Shown here: positions 42,487 to 51,537 of the stretch, piece by piece | Numbering within the stretch: position 1 is the stretch's first letter | Layout of the letters: each line of letters starts with the position of its first letter | NCBI GenBank assembly: GCA_900766925.1 | Contig: CAAFXG010000389.1 | Location: forward strand, 62,001-126,000 | Reading direction: 5' to 3' | From: Lachnospiraceae bacterium | GTDB taxonomy: Bacteria > Bacillota > Clostridia > Lachnospirales > Lachnospiraceae | Length of the DNA: 64,000 nt | Made by a program: the position numbers and the translations under genes | The notes under the pieces: generated by a model | What the model saw: only the letters and a program-made list of their open reading frames with translations | The model's database searches: none | What the model was told of the DNA's origin: nothing

Positions 42487-45400
42487 ATGAAACGTAAGAC
42501 TAAAGTTTTATTAGCTGCTTTATCAGCAATGTTAATTATGGTATTGTCTGTAACCATTATTTCCTTTTCGCTGGCTGGTAATAATGATGGTAGTGATACG
42601 ATAAGTGGTGCAGGAGATTTGGCTGATGCATCAGCAAGTGGTACATTATCTAATATTGATTATGTTATTAAAGCAACTAATTCAGTTGATCCGGAAGAGC
42701 AGATTTATCATGTCGTTGAAATTGGTCCTGGAACAGCTGGTTATTCGCTTGAAAATTTTATTAACAGTGGTGCTTTTGCAGAGTACGTATTAGATGGACA
42801 TAAGTCAACATATCTTGATATGAACACGGTTAAAGAAAACATATCTTATACATATTATCAGGCAAACACTGTTACAAAAGATAATACAACGGCACTTGCA
42901 GATATTTCAAATGCAGATTTGATATATGTAAGCAATACAGGCTTGGCGTTTTCAGCAGCTAATGATATTCCTGAGGATTTGTATGATATTTTGCATACAT
43001 ATGCGGTAGGTAATTATAAACCACTTATAATTGATAGTCCTACAACCCCGGGAAAGGTTCCAAATCCGGATGGTGACGAAGAAATACTGTTAGGAAATCT
43101 TGTGGCTGATTACTTTGAATCAATAGGTAAATTTTATTATACATTTGGATGGGGATATAAAGATGGCAGTCAATGGTCAACTGATTATTTCCTTTCTGGT
43201 GCTATTGGTACAGATTCAGTATATTTAGGTATCAATGGTAGTAAGAGAAGTAATAAATGGTCAGATGTTGTATTTGGTGATGGTGAAACTGAGAAGATGT
43301 CTGATATATTGGTTATCTCCAATTCAGGTGATAGTAATTCTATTAATTTTACAGGCACAATGAATAGCAGACTTCTTGAAGGTGCAACAATTCCTTCACT
43401 CATGCCTAGAATTCCTGAAAATGGAGAGGAAGTTGCTACCAATACAGATGCAACACCTTCAGATGCAACTCCATCGGATGCACCTGAGATACCGCCATAT
43501 CTGAAGTATGCGGATGGTACTGAATTTGAAGGAACTGAGAATATTTTCGATATTGAGGGAACACCTTTATATGAGAAAGGTTACAATGTTAAGTATAATG
43601 TACCAAAGTATGCTAAGTTGACGCAGATTTCAATACAGGAATTAGAAAATGCTACAGATTTTAGTTTTGATGATTATGATATGATAATTTTTGAAAACGA
43701 TCTTATGGGCAATCTTCCAATTTCTTCAAAATTGAATGACAAGATAGTAGCTGCAGTTTACGCAGGTAATCATATTATTTATGATACAAAGCTTTCTAAT
43801 GGAAGTCAGGATGATGACGATGACGATTCTGATGATATTGAACATAATGATACAAATTACCATGAATTATTTTATATGGTAGCAACAGAAAAGGAAGTTG
43901 CAAGATATCAGAATGTTATGGTTACAAATCAGGGTACATTTTATGTTATAGCAAATAGTAATAGTGTTGCTACATGTGACAGTATTGCTAATTTAATTAA
44001 CAATTCATCCTTCAGAGGTATAGGAGGACCGGGTTCATCTTCAAATATGTATACCGTCCTTGAGATTCAGCCTTGCTATCCTGTTGATACGGATTTAGTT
44101 GCTGAGAATAAAGCAAACGGCTTGAATCCATATTATAACAGACCGGCTGATGTGCTTACGGGCAAGGCTAAGGAGGAACTCGAAGAAGGAACAGAGTATT
44201 ATGCATGGGAGCTTACCAAGGCTAAGATTGCAGATGTAACAGATCTTGATGTTTCTCAGATAGCACTTGTTCAGATGTCTTCAGAGGAGTTTGCGGCAAG
44301 TAAGACAGAGGTGCTCGGTAATTATGACCTTGTGTATATCGGTGGTAATTCGTCAGCTCTTAAGGAAGCGACAGGATACTCAGGAATTGTTGGTGCCTTT
44401 GGAGGTTCCGGTTACAACACAAATACCCTGGGAGGATTGTTTAATTATAATCTTGATGCTTTGACATACTATCCGATTTATAGTATGTATTCACACAATG
44501 GTGATATGGTAAGAATGTCATTTATCAATGCTATTAATTCAACAGGTGTACCTGGAAAACAGGTATATGGAACTGTTGAGATAGATGGCAAGGCTGTTGA
44601 TTCATTTGCAGTTCTTAATGGTAATGATATTTCTGCAAGAAATCTTGAGTACCTTAAGGAATATGTTGATGCCGGAATGCCTGTTGTATTCAGTTCAGCG
44701 ATAACTGCGTCATATGACATAATTGCATCAGCAGTAGCTAACAGTGAAAATCCATATCTTCAGAATTCCATTGACCCTGATTGTAATATGAGCAAGTTCC
44801 TTAAGTATTGTTACGATTTGAAGTCAATTGACGGAACGACAAAGTCTGAGGACTATGAAAATAATATTCTTTGGAATTTTGACCAGACGGCAGTTGTTGA
44901 GACAGATAATGACGGCGGAAGATTATCAAGCACTGTAGCCAGAGTTATGGTATTTGCCGATACAAAGTCGGATTCCGAAGGTAATGAGGTTTCAGTTGTA
45001 GGTAGAAGTGCGTTGAAGCAACTTTGTGAGGAGGCTTGTCCAAGACCTAAATTGGCAATTACCAAGTCACCTAAGATTTATAACAGGTTTGACACATCCA
45101 CAAGACTTGATACAGGAAAGTTTGAATTTGAATATGATGTATCAGGTTCAACTAATTATGAAGCTTCATTATACATTGATGATGATGGTAACAGTCAGTT
45201 TACGAGAACCGGCACAGATAGTGAGAAGTTTGCAACAAGCAAGACTAATAAGCTTACCTGCAATTTAGCATCAAGCTTCTATGGTCCTGTATATTGGATG
45301 TTAGAGATTAAGGACAGGGAGACCGGTGCTACGGTAAGTACGACAGGTTTATCATATGTTAAGAATCCTGATGAAGGTAAGCAGAAGGTTGAGGTATTAC

Positions 45401-48400
45401 AGATTCTTCCGGGTGAAAAGCCGGCTGACTTAGCTTATGGTACTGGTGAAAGCGCACAGGGATATAACTCATTGTACTTCTGTCCGATTTGTCAGCAGAC
45501 ATATCAGAACTTAACCTATAATCCGATGTCTAATGCGGGTACAATATTAAGTTCATCAATGTACTATGCAGGTAACTACGGAGATAACAGATTAAAAGAG
45601 GTTCAGGTTCAGGTTGAGGATGCTGAAGCAAAAAACATCCTATATTCATATATAGCTCCAGATGGAAAATATTATTATCCATATACAAAGGGAACATACA
45701 GTATGAACAACATGAAGCGTGAGTTGAATATTGGTCTCCATGAGCATGAGTTTGGTATTGTACAGTATGACAGTAATAAGGTTCTTCTTGATGAAGGTGG
45801 TAATAAGATTCCTGATTATGAGCTTGACGCTGATGGCAATAAGATTCAGGAGACTGTAATTGAGACAGATGAGAATGGTAATATAGTATATGAGCAGGCT
45901 GTTGATGAGAATGGACAGCCAATGTATGAGCAGGCCGTTGACGAGAATGGTAACCTTCTGTACGAGCAGAAGAAGAAGGATAATGGCTGGGAGCTTGAAT
46001 ACGAAAAGGTATACTTGTTCAATGAAGATGGTTCACCAATGATGGATTGGTTCTGGACTCAGGAGAATGGTTACGCATATCAGCAGAAATATGAGCTTGT
46101 TCCTGTGTATGATTTGACCAAGCCTGTATATGATATGGATAAGCCGATTTATACAGACCAGCCACATTACGTGACAAGAGATAAGGCTAAGACGGACGCT
46201 AATGGTAATGTTGTTTACCAGATGGGTGCCGATGATTGGAGTACAAACCTTGCCGATCAGATTTCAGATTTATATGATGTAGATATTGATATCTTATATA
46301 GAGGCGAGTATGAACAGTGGTCTCAGGACATTGCTGATATGTATGTCAATTATACGATTACCCCAGAAGAGCAGGCCGAGGTTAATAAGGGTGATAAGGC
46401 TAATCCGAAGGTTGTTGCCCTGGTTAATGCCAAGAAATCAGATTTAAGCTCATATGCAACCTCGGAGGATGGTTCAGAGACAGAAGAAGAGCTTGCTGCA
46501 CGTAAGAAGGATGCTGTTATGAGTGCTTACAGCTCACTTGCCCTTGAGGCATGGTCTGATTACGAAAATCAGCGAGATAAAGTGACCAAGGTAAAGGAAG
46601 ATGAGCTCAGAGCTGTAATTAAAGAGATTATAAGCAATGTCGATACTGTTGAGGCAGGTAACTACATTCTTTCTGATGATCCGGGAGCATGGTCAGGTAA
46701 GATTGCCGGTGGTAATCTAAATGCACAGCAGTTAAAGGATCAGTTACAGGATTTACTTGATACAAGACATTATTATAATTACTACTCATTCGGTTCAGAT
46801 GCATATTATGATTATTCAAGAGGTTATCTGACTGAGGGTAAGATGTTTACCGATTACTACGAGGCTTATGTAGCTGAGAAGGATGAGGAAATTCTCCTTA
46901 AGAAAAAGGCTAAGGAATATGACAGATATGCAAATCCTGATTATTGGTTGTATGACTGTTATGATACAGTAATTCTCGGACCTGCTGAGAACTTTGCGGG
47001 AGATGATATTACTAATCTTGAGGCACTTGCCCAGATTAAGGCTTATCTTGAGAAGAAGGGTCAGTTGATTCTCTTCCATGAGACAGTAGCTAAGACAGAG
47101 AAGGGTGCTGTACAGCTTACCAATACAATCAGAGATTTGGTAGGTATTAACCGTAACCATATGGAGATTGATGATACAAAGACTAAAAATGGTGTTCCTC
47201 TCTACGTACCATATAAGCTTACAAGTAAGTATAAGGGTAATGAGGATAAGTACTTTATGACTAATCTGTCATATAAGTCCGGTGATGATAAGTACGCTTC
47301 ATGGTATGATGATATGAAGGTTCCTTGGGATGCAAATACAGATGGTTCAGGATATCCGTTATCAAGATACTTAGGACAGATGTCATACACAGATTCATTA
47401 CTGTGTGCTGATACATCGGTTAACCCATTCTCCCTTCCGTATGTATACGCTAAGGAAGATTATGCAACAATGGCTAAGTGGGCATTTGATGCACGTAATA
47501 ATTCGGTAGGTGCCGATAAGGCAAGTCGGAATAATGCGGGTATTATTACAATGTATCCATTTACCCTTAGTGACCACCTGAATATTACAGGTACTCACCC
47601 ACAGGGATATGCGGTTGACGTAGAGAATGACAACCTTACAGTATGGTATTCTCTTGCCGGTGGTACTACAGAGTATATTCAGTCATCATTGTTTGCAGCT
47701 ACACCTAATGATGGTATTGATAACTACTTCATATATTCAGTAGATAATGTATACTATTGTGGTGCCGGTCATACAAAGGTAACCGGTATTGGCAAGGACA
47801 ATAATGATGAGCGTAGCTTATATATTAATATCATTGTCAACTCTGTAAGGAACAGTGTAAGACAGCCTGATATTGATGTATTTGACTTCGGAACAGAGGA
47901 GAATAAGATTATTAAGGAGAACTCTAACGTATCAGAGGGTGGATATGTATATGAGATACCTGATGATCTTGAATATCCTGAGTTTACATTTAAGGTAACC
48001 TTGGATCCGAATGCCAGCGATACTCTTAAGGCAGTTAATATGTACTTTGATTTGGATTATGATTCAGAGAAGGCTGCATCAGTTAATGATCCATATTCAG
48101 AGAATGATGTATACATCGGAAGGTGGACAGTGAGTGATAATGATCCTAAGTTCCCACTTACTGATAAGGATGGAAACATTGTTTACAGGCTCAAGAACGG
48201 CTTAGAGGCATCAGCATACATGGATGTTGCCCGAGAGGATGCAACCTTGTATACATATACATGGCCGGCTAGTTCAACTGCAGAGGAGAGAACAAAGCGT
48301 GATTCGATTGTACGAAAGGATGAGAATGGCAACGATACAACAATTAATTTTATACCTACAGCATTGAAGCTTAAGGATTCATATTTTGAGCCATATGCAG

Positions 48401-48504
48401 GTAAGTACACCTATGTTGTAATTGAAGCTATAGATTCCGCAGGACATAAGGTTTACAAGAGAATTAAGATTAAGTTAAAAGAGCGTTTATATAATTTAAC
48501 ATAG
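42487..48504 (+). CDS. Giant exported protein of the pilus locus, function unknown
   Basis: A 2005-residue protein with an N-terminal signal or anchor segment (about residues 4-30: basic, then LLAALSAMLIMVLSV) and no LPxTG motif or C-terminal anchor. It has linkers typical of exported Lachnospiraceae proteins (DATPSDATPSDA near residue 322; an all-acidic Asp run near 443). Repeated PLIIDS/VFSSAI-like alpha/beta segments suggest several GATase- or Rossmann-like modules. A CPIC motif near residue 999 is followed by HEHEF near 1085, a possible metal site. A 14-residue repeat beginning YEQAVDENG lies near 1137-1160. I do not recognise the family securely; some T4P-linked Lachnospiraceae proteins are labelled DUF5057, which may apply. 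Perhaps a tip adhesin or wall-associated pilus factor. Confidence 0.75.
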   Translation: MKRKTKVLLAALSAMLIMVLSVTIISFSLAGNNDGSDTISGAGDLADASASGTLSNIDYVIKATNSVDPEEQIYHVVEIGPGTAGYSLENFINSGAFAEYVLDGHKSTYLDMNTVKENISYTYYQANTVTKDNTTALADISNADLIYVSNTGLAFSAANDIPEDLYDILHTYAVGNYKPLIIDSPTTPGKVPNPDGDEEILLGNLVADYFESIGKFYYTFGWGYKDGSQWSTDYFLSGAIGTDSVYLGINGSKRSNKWSDVVFGDGETEKMSDILVISNSGDSNSINFTGTMNSRLLEGATIPSLMPRIPENGEEVATNTDATPSDATPSDAPEIPPYLKYADGTEFEGTENIFDIEGTPLYEKGYNVKYNVPKYAKLTQISIQELENATDFSFDDYDMIIFENDLMGNLPISSKLNDKIVAAVYAGNHIIYDTKLSNGSQDDDDDDSDDIEHNDTNYHELFYMVATEKEVARYQNVMVTNQGTFYVIANSNSVATCDSIANLINNSSFRGIGGPGSSSNMYTVLEIQPCYPVDTDLVAENKANGLNPYYNRPADVLTGKAKEELEEGTEYYAWELTKAKIADVTDLDVSQIALVQMSSEEFAASKTEVLGNYDLVYIGGNSSALKEATGYSGIVGAFGGSGYNTNTLGGLFNYNLDALTYYPIYSMYSHNGDMVRMSFINAINSTGVPGKQVYGTVEIDGKAVDSFAVLNGNDISARNLEYLKEYVDAGMPVVFSSAITASYDIIASAVANSENPYLQNSIDPDCNMSKFLKYCYDLKSIDGTTKSEDYENNILWNFDQTAVVETDNDGGRLSSTVARVMVFADTKSDSEGNEVSVVGRSALKQLCEEACPRPKLAITKSPKIYNRFDTSTRLDTGKFEFEYDVSGSTNYEASLYIDDDGNSQFTRTGTDSEKFATSKTNKLTCNLASSFYGPVYWMLEIKDRETGATVSTTGLSYVKNPDEGKQKVEVLQILPGEKPADLAYGTGESAQGYNSLYFCPICQQTYQNLTYNPMSNAGTILSSSMYYAGNYGDNRLKEVQVQVEDAEAKNILYSYIAPDGKYYYPYTKGTYSMNNMKRELNIGLHEHEFGIVQYDSNKVLLDEGGNKIPDYELDADGNKIQETVIETDENGNIVYEQAVDENGQPMYEQAVDENGNLLYEQKKKDNGWELEYEKVYLFNEDGSPMMDWFWTQENGYAYQQKYELVPVYDLTKPVYDMDKPIYTDQPHYVTRDKAKTDANGNVVYQMGADDWSTNLADQISDLYDVDIDILYRGEYEQWSQDIADMYVNYTITPEEQAEVNKGDKANPKVVALVNAKKSDLSSYATSEDGSETEEELAARKKDAVMSAYSSLALEAWSDYENQRDKVTKVKEDELRAVIKEIISNVDTVEAGNYILSDDPGAWSGKIAGGNLNAQQLKDQLQDLLDTRHYYNYYSFGSDAYYDYSRGYLTEGKMFTDYYEAYVAEKDEEILLKKKAKEYDRYANPDYWLYDCYDTVILGPAENFAGDDITNLEALAQIKAYLEKKGQLILFHETVAKTEKGAVQLTNTIRDLVGINRNHMEIDDTKTKNGVPLYVPYKLTSKYKGNEDKYFMTNLSYKSGDDKYASWYDDMKVPWDANTDGSGYPLSRYLGQMSYTDSLLCADTSVNPFSLPYVYAKEDYATMAKWAFDARNNSVGADKASRNNAGIITMYPFTLSDHLNITGTHPQGYAVDVENDNLTVWYSLAGGTTEYIQSSLFAATPNDGIDNYFIYSVDNVYYCGAGHTKVTGIGKDNNDERSLYINIIVNSVRNSVRQPDIDVFDFGTEENKIIKENSNVSEGGYVYEIPDDLEYPEFTFKVTLDPNASDTLKAVNMYFDLDYDSEKAASVNDPYSENDVYIGRWTVSDNDPKFPLTDKDGNIVYRLKNGLEASAYMDVAREDATLYTYTWPASSTAEERTKRDSIVRKDENGNDTTINFIPTALKLKDSYFEPYAGKYTYVVIEAIDSAGHKVYKRIKIKLKERLYNLT

Positions 48505-48514
48505 TATAGATGCA

Positions 48515-48550
48515 TTAAGGCGGGGAAGAAATTCCCCGCCTTAAATTATA
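48515..48550 (+). terminator. Terminator of the pilus operon
   Basis: TTAAGGCGGGGAA (48515-48527) pairs perfectly with TTCCCCGCCTTAA (48532-48544) around a GAAA tetraloop, then ATTATA. The 13-bp GC-rich stem is a strong stop for the long pilus transcript. Confidence 0.8.
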
Positions 48551-48576
48551 TTTATGGGTACAAAAAAATATAAAAA

Positions 48577-48641
48577 CTCCACCAAAAAAACAACCAGCCT
48601 AAGTTATAAATTTACTTAGGCTGGTTGTTTTTTTGGTGGAG
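48577..48641. terminator. Perfect 28-bp inverted repeat, bidirectional terminator
   Basis: The 28-base arms 48577-48604 and 48614-48641 are exactly complementary, with a 9-base A/T loop. A7 and T7 tracts sit inside the arms, so the inner 13-bp stem followed by T7 works as an intrinsic terminator on each strand. It ends the efp transcript and backs up the pilus terminator. Confidence 0.85.
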
Positions 48642-48652
48642 CAATATGAGTA

Positions 48653-49210
48653 TTATGCTCTTGAAAGGTATTCACCTGTTCTTGTATCAATCTTGATTAT
48701 CTCACCCTGCTCAATGAATAATGGAACATTAAGTGTAGCGCCTGTCTCAACTGTACATGGCTTTGTAGCACCTGTAGCCGTGTTACCCTTAACACCAGGC
48801 TCGCACTCTGTAACCTCAAGCTCTACGAAGTCTGGTCCTTCAACGAGGAATACGCTACCATCGTAGATAGAAATCTTACATTCAACGTTCTCCTTAACGA
48901 ACTTCAATGAATCGCCGATAACTGACTGGTCAACAGGAACCATCTCAAATGTCTCGTTATCCATGAAGTAGTAGAGGTTGCCATCCTGATATGAGTATGC
49001 CATATTCTTACGCTCAATAAATGCCTCATCAAACTTGGCAGTTGGGTTAAAGCTTGTCTCAGTGATGGCACCTGTAATAATATTCTTAAACTTTGTTCTT
49101 ACGAAAGCTGCACCCTTACCCGGCTTAACATGCTGAAACTCTATTACTACACAAGGCTTTCCGTCGTAAACAAAAGTTTTACCATTTCTAAAATCACTAG
49201 CTGAAATCAT
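48653..49210 (-). CDS. efp: Translation elongation factor P
   Basis: A 185-residue factor that relieves ribosome stalling at consecutive prolines by binding between the P and E sites. The N-terminal KOW domain has SASDFRNGKTFVYDGKP and the loop KPGKGAAFVRTK, whose lysine near position 32 is the modified residue in other species. Two OB domains follow, ending GEIIKIDTRTGEYLSRA, the standard C-terminus. No EpmA gene is seen. TAGGAGGATT precedes the ATG. It is divergent from spoIIIAA, as in B. subtilis, where efp also neighbours the spoIIIA operon. Confidence 0.98.
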   Translation of the reverse strand: MISASDFRNGKTFVYDGKPCVVIEFQHVKPGKGAAFVRTKFKNIITGAITETSFNPTAKFDEAFIERKNMAYSYQDGNLYYFMDNETFEMVPVDQSVIGDSLKFVKENVECKISIYDGSVFLVEGPDFVELEVTECEPGVKGNTATGATKPCTVETGATLNVPLFIEQGEIIKIDTRTGEYLSRA

Positions 49211-49240
49211 AATAATCCTCCTAAAAATCGTATATGCTCA

Positions 49241-49269
49241 ATTTTAATATAATTGGGAATTTTTTTCAA
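49241..49269 (-). promoter_or_regulatory. Sigma-A-like promoter of efp
   Basis: On the - strand TTGAAA (49264-49269) is followed after exactly 17 bases by TAAAAT (49241-49246), 30 bases ahead of the efp ATG. Confidence 0.6.
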
Positions 49270-49280
49270 CTATTTTTTGT

Positions 49281-49308
49281 TCATATTTAATGATAAGGAG
49301 CATATATA
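49281..49308 (+). promoter_or_regulatory. SigE-like promoter of the spoIIIA operon
   Basis: TCATATT (49281-49287), a 13-base spacer and CATATATA (49301-49308) resemble the mother-cell SigE consensus (ATATT about 14 bases CATACAAT). It lies 20 bases before the spoIIIAA GTG, in keeping with SigE control of this operon in Bacillus. Confidence 0.5.
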
Positions 49309-49328
49309 TAATTTAGGGGTGAAATTTT

Positions 49329-50288
49329 GTGAATGAAATTAAACAACTGCTATCCCCGGCGATACGCAGGTTAGTTGATAAAATTAAAATTAATTATAGT
49401 GAGCTGGTTGAAATCAGATTAAGAGTTAATGAGCCACTTATTTTTGAATTTATTGATGGTTCATATTTTATAGGTGAGAGTGTAGGTCTTACAACAAAAA
49501 CCGAGGCTGCTTATCGTGTTGATTCATATGACATAAAGGCAATATTAGACTATGTTACGGATTACTCGATTTATGCATATGAGGAGGAGATAAAGCAGGG
49601 GTTCATTACCGTATGCGGCGGACATCGTGTTGGATTAGCAGGACAAGTTATTTTGAATCAGGGGAGAATTAATGGAGTGAAACATATATCATTTTTGAAT
49701 ATTAGAGTGGCCCATCAGCTAAAGGGTTGTGCAAAGGATATTTTACCATACATCATCAGTGACGGAAAGCTTTTACATACATTGATTATTTCACCACCGG
49801 GCTGTGGAAAAACAACATTACTGAGGGATATTGTCAGGCTGGTTTCGGATGGAAACAGTTTTTGCGATGGTATGAATGTAGGGGTTGTAGATGAGCGTTC
49901 CGAAATTGCTGCATGTTATATGGGTGTTCCACAGAATGATGTCGGAGTAAGAACGGATGTCCTTGATTGTTGTCCCAAGGCTGACGGTATGCTTATGCTA
50001 CTAAGGTCAATGAATCCAAATGTAATTGCTGTAGATGAAATAGGTAGCCGTCAGGATATAGACGCAATTGCATATGTGATAAATTGTGGATGTGGAATCG
50101 TTGCAACTGTCCATGGTGATTCTATAGATGATGTCAGAACGAAACCTATTCTAAGAAAGCTTGTTGAGGAGAAGGTTTTTGACAGATACATTGTTTTGGG
50201 AAACAGTGCGGGGATAGGAACTGTAGAAAGTATTTTTGACGAGAGGGGAAATGAGCTATATTTTCATTCTCTTTGTGCTGCAAATTAA
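49329..50288 (+). CDS. spoIIIAA: Stage III sporulation protein AA, ATPase
   Basis: A 319-residue AAA+-like ATPase of the secretion-ATPase type that powers the SpoIIIA-SpoIIQ channel between mother cell and forespore. Walker A PPGCGKTTLLRD is near residue 156, the Walker B-like block is NVIAVDEIGSRQD, and ATVHGDSIDD follows. The N-terminal part ahead of it is typical of SpoIIIAA. The start is GTG at 49329 after AGGGGTGAAA. It is first in a complete AA-AH operon and overlaps spoIIIAB by 16 bases. Confidence 0.96.
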   Translation: MNEIKQLLSPAIRRLVDKIKINYSELVEIRLRVNEPLIFEFIDGSYFIGESVGLTTKTEAAYRVDSYDIKAILDYVTDYSIYAYEEEIKQGFITVCGGHRVGLAGQVILNQGRINGVKHISFLNIRVAHQLKGCAKDILPYIISDGKLLHTLIISPPGCGKTTLLRDIVRLVSDGNSFCDGMNVGVVDERSEIAACYMGVPQNDVGVRTDVLDCCPKADGMLMLLRSMNPNVIAVDEIGSRQDIDAIAYVINCGCGIVATVHGDSIDDVRTKPILRKLVEEKVFDRYIVLGNSAGIGTVESIFDERGNELYFHSLCAAN

Positions 50289-50797
50289 TAGGTTCCATTC
50301 TGGTTGTTGCAGGTGGAGTTATACTTGGATGTTATATTGCCATAAATAAAAAAAAGAGATTATATGAGCTGATACAGCTTGAGCGTATAGTTGCTGCATT
50401 GGAAGCTGAGATTAAGTATCATCATGCCCTTATTTATGAGGCATGTTCGAATGTATCAGATAGATTTGGTTTTCCGTATTGTGACTGGTTAGACAGTATC
50501 AGCTCTAAACTTATTGATAAAGAGGGGGATAGGAGCTTTGAGTCAATATGGGAGGATGCTGCAGTAAAGCTGTATAATATATCTCATTTAAAGAAAGAAG
50601 ATTTAAATGAGCTGCTTGAGGTTGGACGGGCTCTTGGTTATCTTGATATATCAACCCGTGAAAAGGGTCTTGAGTTAGAAAAGGAACGAATACATAATTT
50701 GATTGAAACTGAAAATATGGAATTAGCAGGCAGGATGAAGCTTTCGATAGTTCTATGCTCACTTGGAGGAATATTACTTGTAATTTTATTTATTTAG
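50273..50797 (+). CDS. spoIIIAB: Stage III sporulation protein AB
   Basis: A 174-residue membrane protein related to the type II secretion F platform. It has an N-terminal hydrophobic helix (KLIGSILVVAGGVILGCY), a helical cytoplasmic region (RLYELIQLERIVAALEAEIKYHHALI) and a C-terminal transmembrane helix (LSIVLCSLGGILLVILF). The most likely start is TTG at 50273, inside spoIIIAA; no clear ribosome site is visible, so translation is probably coupled. It should partner SpoIIIAA at the mother-cell membrane. Confidence 0.93.
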   Translation: MCCKLIGSILVVAGGVILGCYIAINKKKRLYELIQLERIVAALEAEIKYHHALIYEACSNVSDRFGFPYCDWLDSISSKLIDKEGDRSFESIWEDAAVKLYNISHLKKEDLNELLEVGRALGYLDISTREKGLELEKERIHNLIETENMELAGRMKLSIVLCSLGGILLVILFI

Positions 50798-50867
50798 AAA
50801 TAAAGACATGCCGGTCTTGGGTAAACAGCATAATGCTTTTATATTATGCGGCAGAAAGGAAAATGTT

Positions 50868-51062
50868 ATGACTGTCCAGATTATATTTAAAATTGGTGCT
50901 GTTGGAATTGTGGTAGCATTATTAAATCAGGTATTGAAGCATTCAGGTAGAGATGACCAGGCATATCTGGTAAGTCTTTCAGGACTTCTTATTGTCCTTT
51001 CGTGGATAATTCCATATATATATCAGTTGTTTCAGGATATTAATAAATTGTTTGACTTTTAG
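50868..51062 (+). CDS. spoIIIAC: Stage III sporulation protein AC
   Basis: A 64-residue protein with two transmembrane helices. The core FKIGAVGIVVALLNQVLKHSGRDDQAYLVSL is diagnostic of the family (SGRDD between the helices). The frame is open from 50808, but the ATG at 50868 with AAAGGA 7 bases upstream gives the normal length. It is thought to form part of the membrane portion of the SpoIIIA channel together with AD and AE. Confidence 0.93.
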   Translation: MTVQIIFKIGAVGIVVALLNQVLKHSGRDDQAYLVSLSGLLIVLSWIIPYIYQLFQDINKLFDF

Positions 51063-51141
51063 TATAGAATACTTATATTAACAGTCCTGTGATATGCAAC
51101 TGTTATTTTGGACATATCGTTGTATTCTTGGAGGGATGGTT

Positions 51142-51525
51142 ATGAATATAGCAGGAATGATGGCGCTGATTATCATAGCAGTAATGCTGGCATTAAGTCT
51201 CAAATCGCGGAATCCTGAGATAAGCAGTATGATGAGTGTTGCTATATGTATTATTATTATTTCATTGTGTGTTTCAAGAATGAAGATAATTCTTAATACT
51301 CTTGACAGGATAACCGGATATATAAATGTGGACAAGACATATATTATGATTTTATTAAAGCTTATTGGAATAGCTTATATTTGCGAATTTGCATCAGGAA
51401 TCAGTAAGGACGCCGGATATAGTGCAGTTTCATCCCAAATAGAGCTTGCAGGTAAGCTGACAATGCTTACGATTTCCCTGCCCATATTGATGCAGGTTGT
51501 TGAGACAATACTTAATATGATGTAG
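51142..51525 (+). CDS. spoIIIAD: Stage III sporulation protein AD
   Basis: A 127-residue membrane protein with about four hydrophobic helices and the family block KLIGIAYICEFASGISKDAGYSAV, followed by QIELAGKLTMLTISLPIL. TTGGAGGG precedes ATGs at 51136 and 51142; spacing favours 51142. The longer frame from 51094 is not supported by family length. It sits between AC and AE as in all spoIIIA operons. Confidence 0.93.
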   Translation: MNIAGMMALIIIAVMLALSLKSRNPEISSMMSVAICIIIISLCVSRMKIILNTLDRITGYINVDKTYIMILLKLIGIAYICEFASGISKDAGYSAVSSQIELAGKLTMLTISLPILMQVVETILNMM

Positions 51526-51537
51526 AAAGGTGTTAAT

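Noticed and set aside
45530..45922. His/Gln/Tyr-rich 130-residue open frame on the - strand
   Set aside because: Its composition is the complement of the repetitive Glu/Tyr/Asn codons of the giant pilus-locus protein, so it is a shadow.
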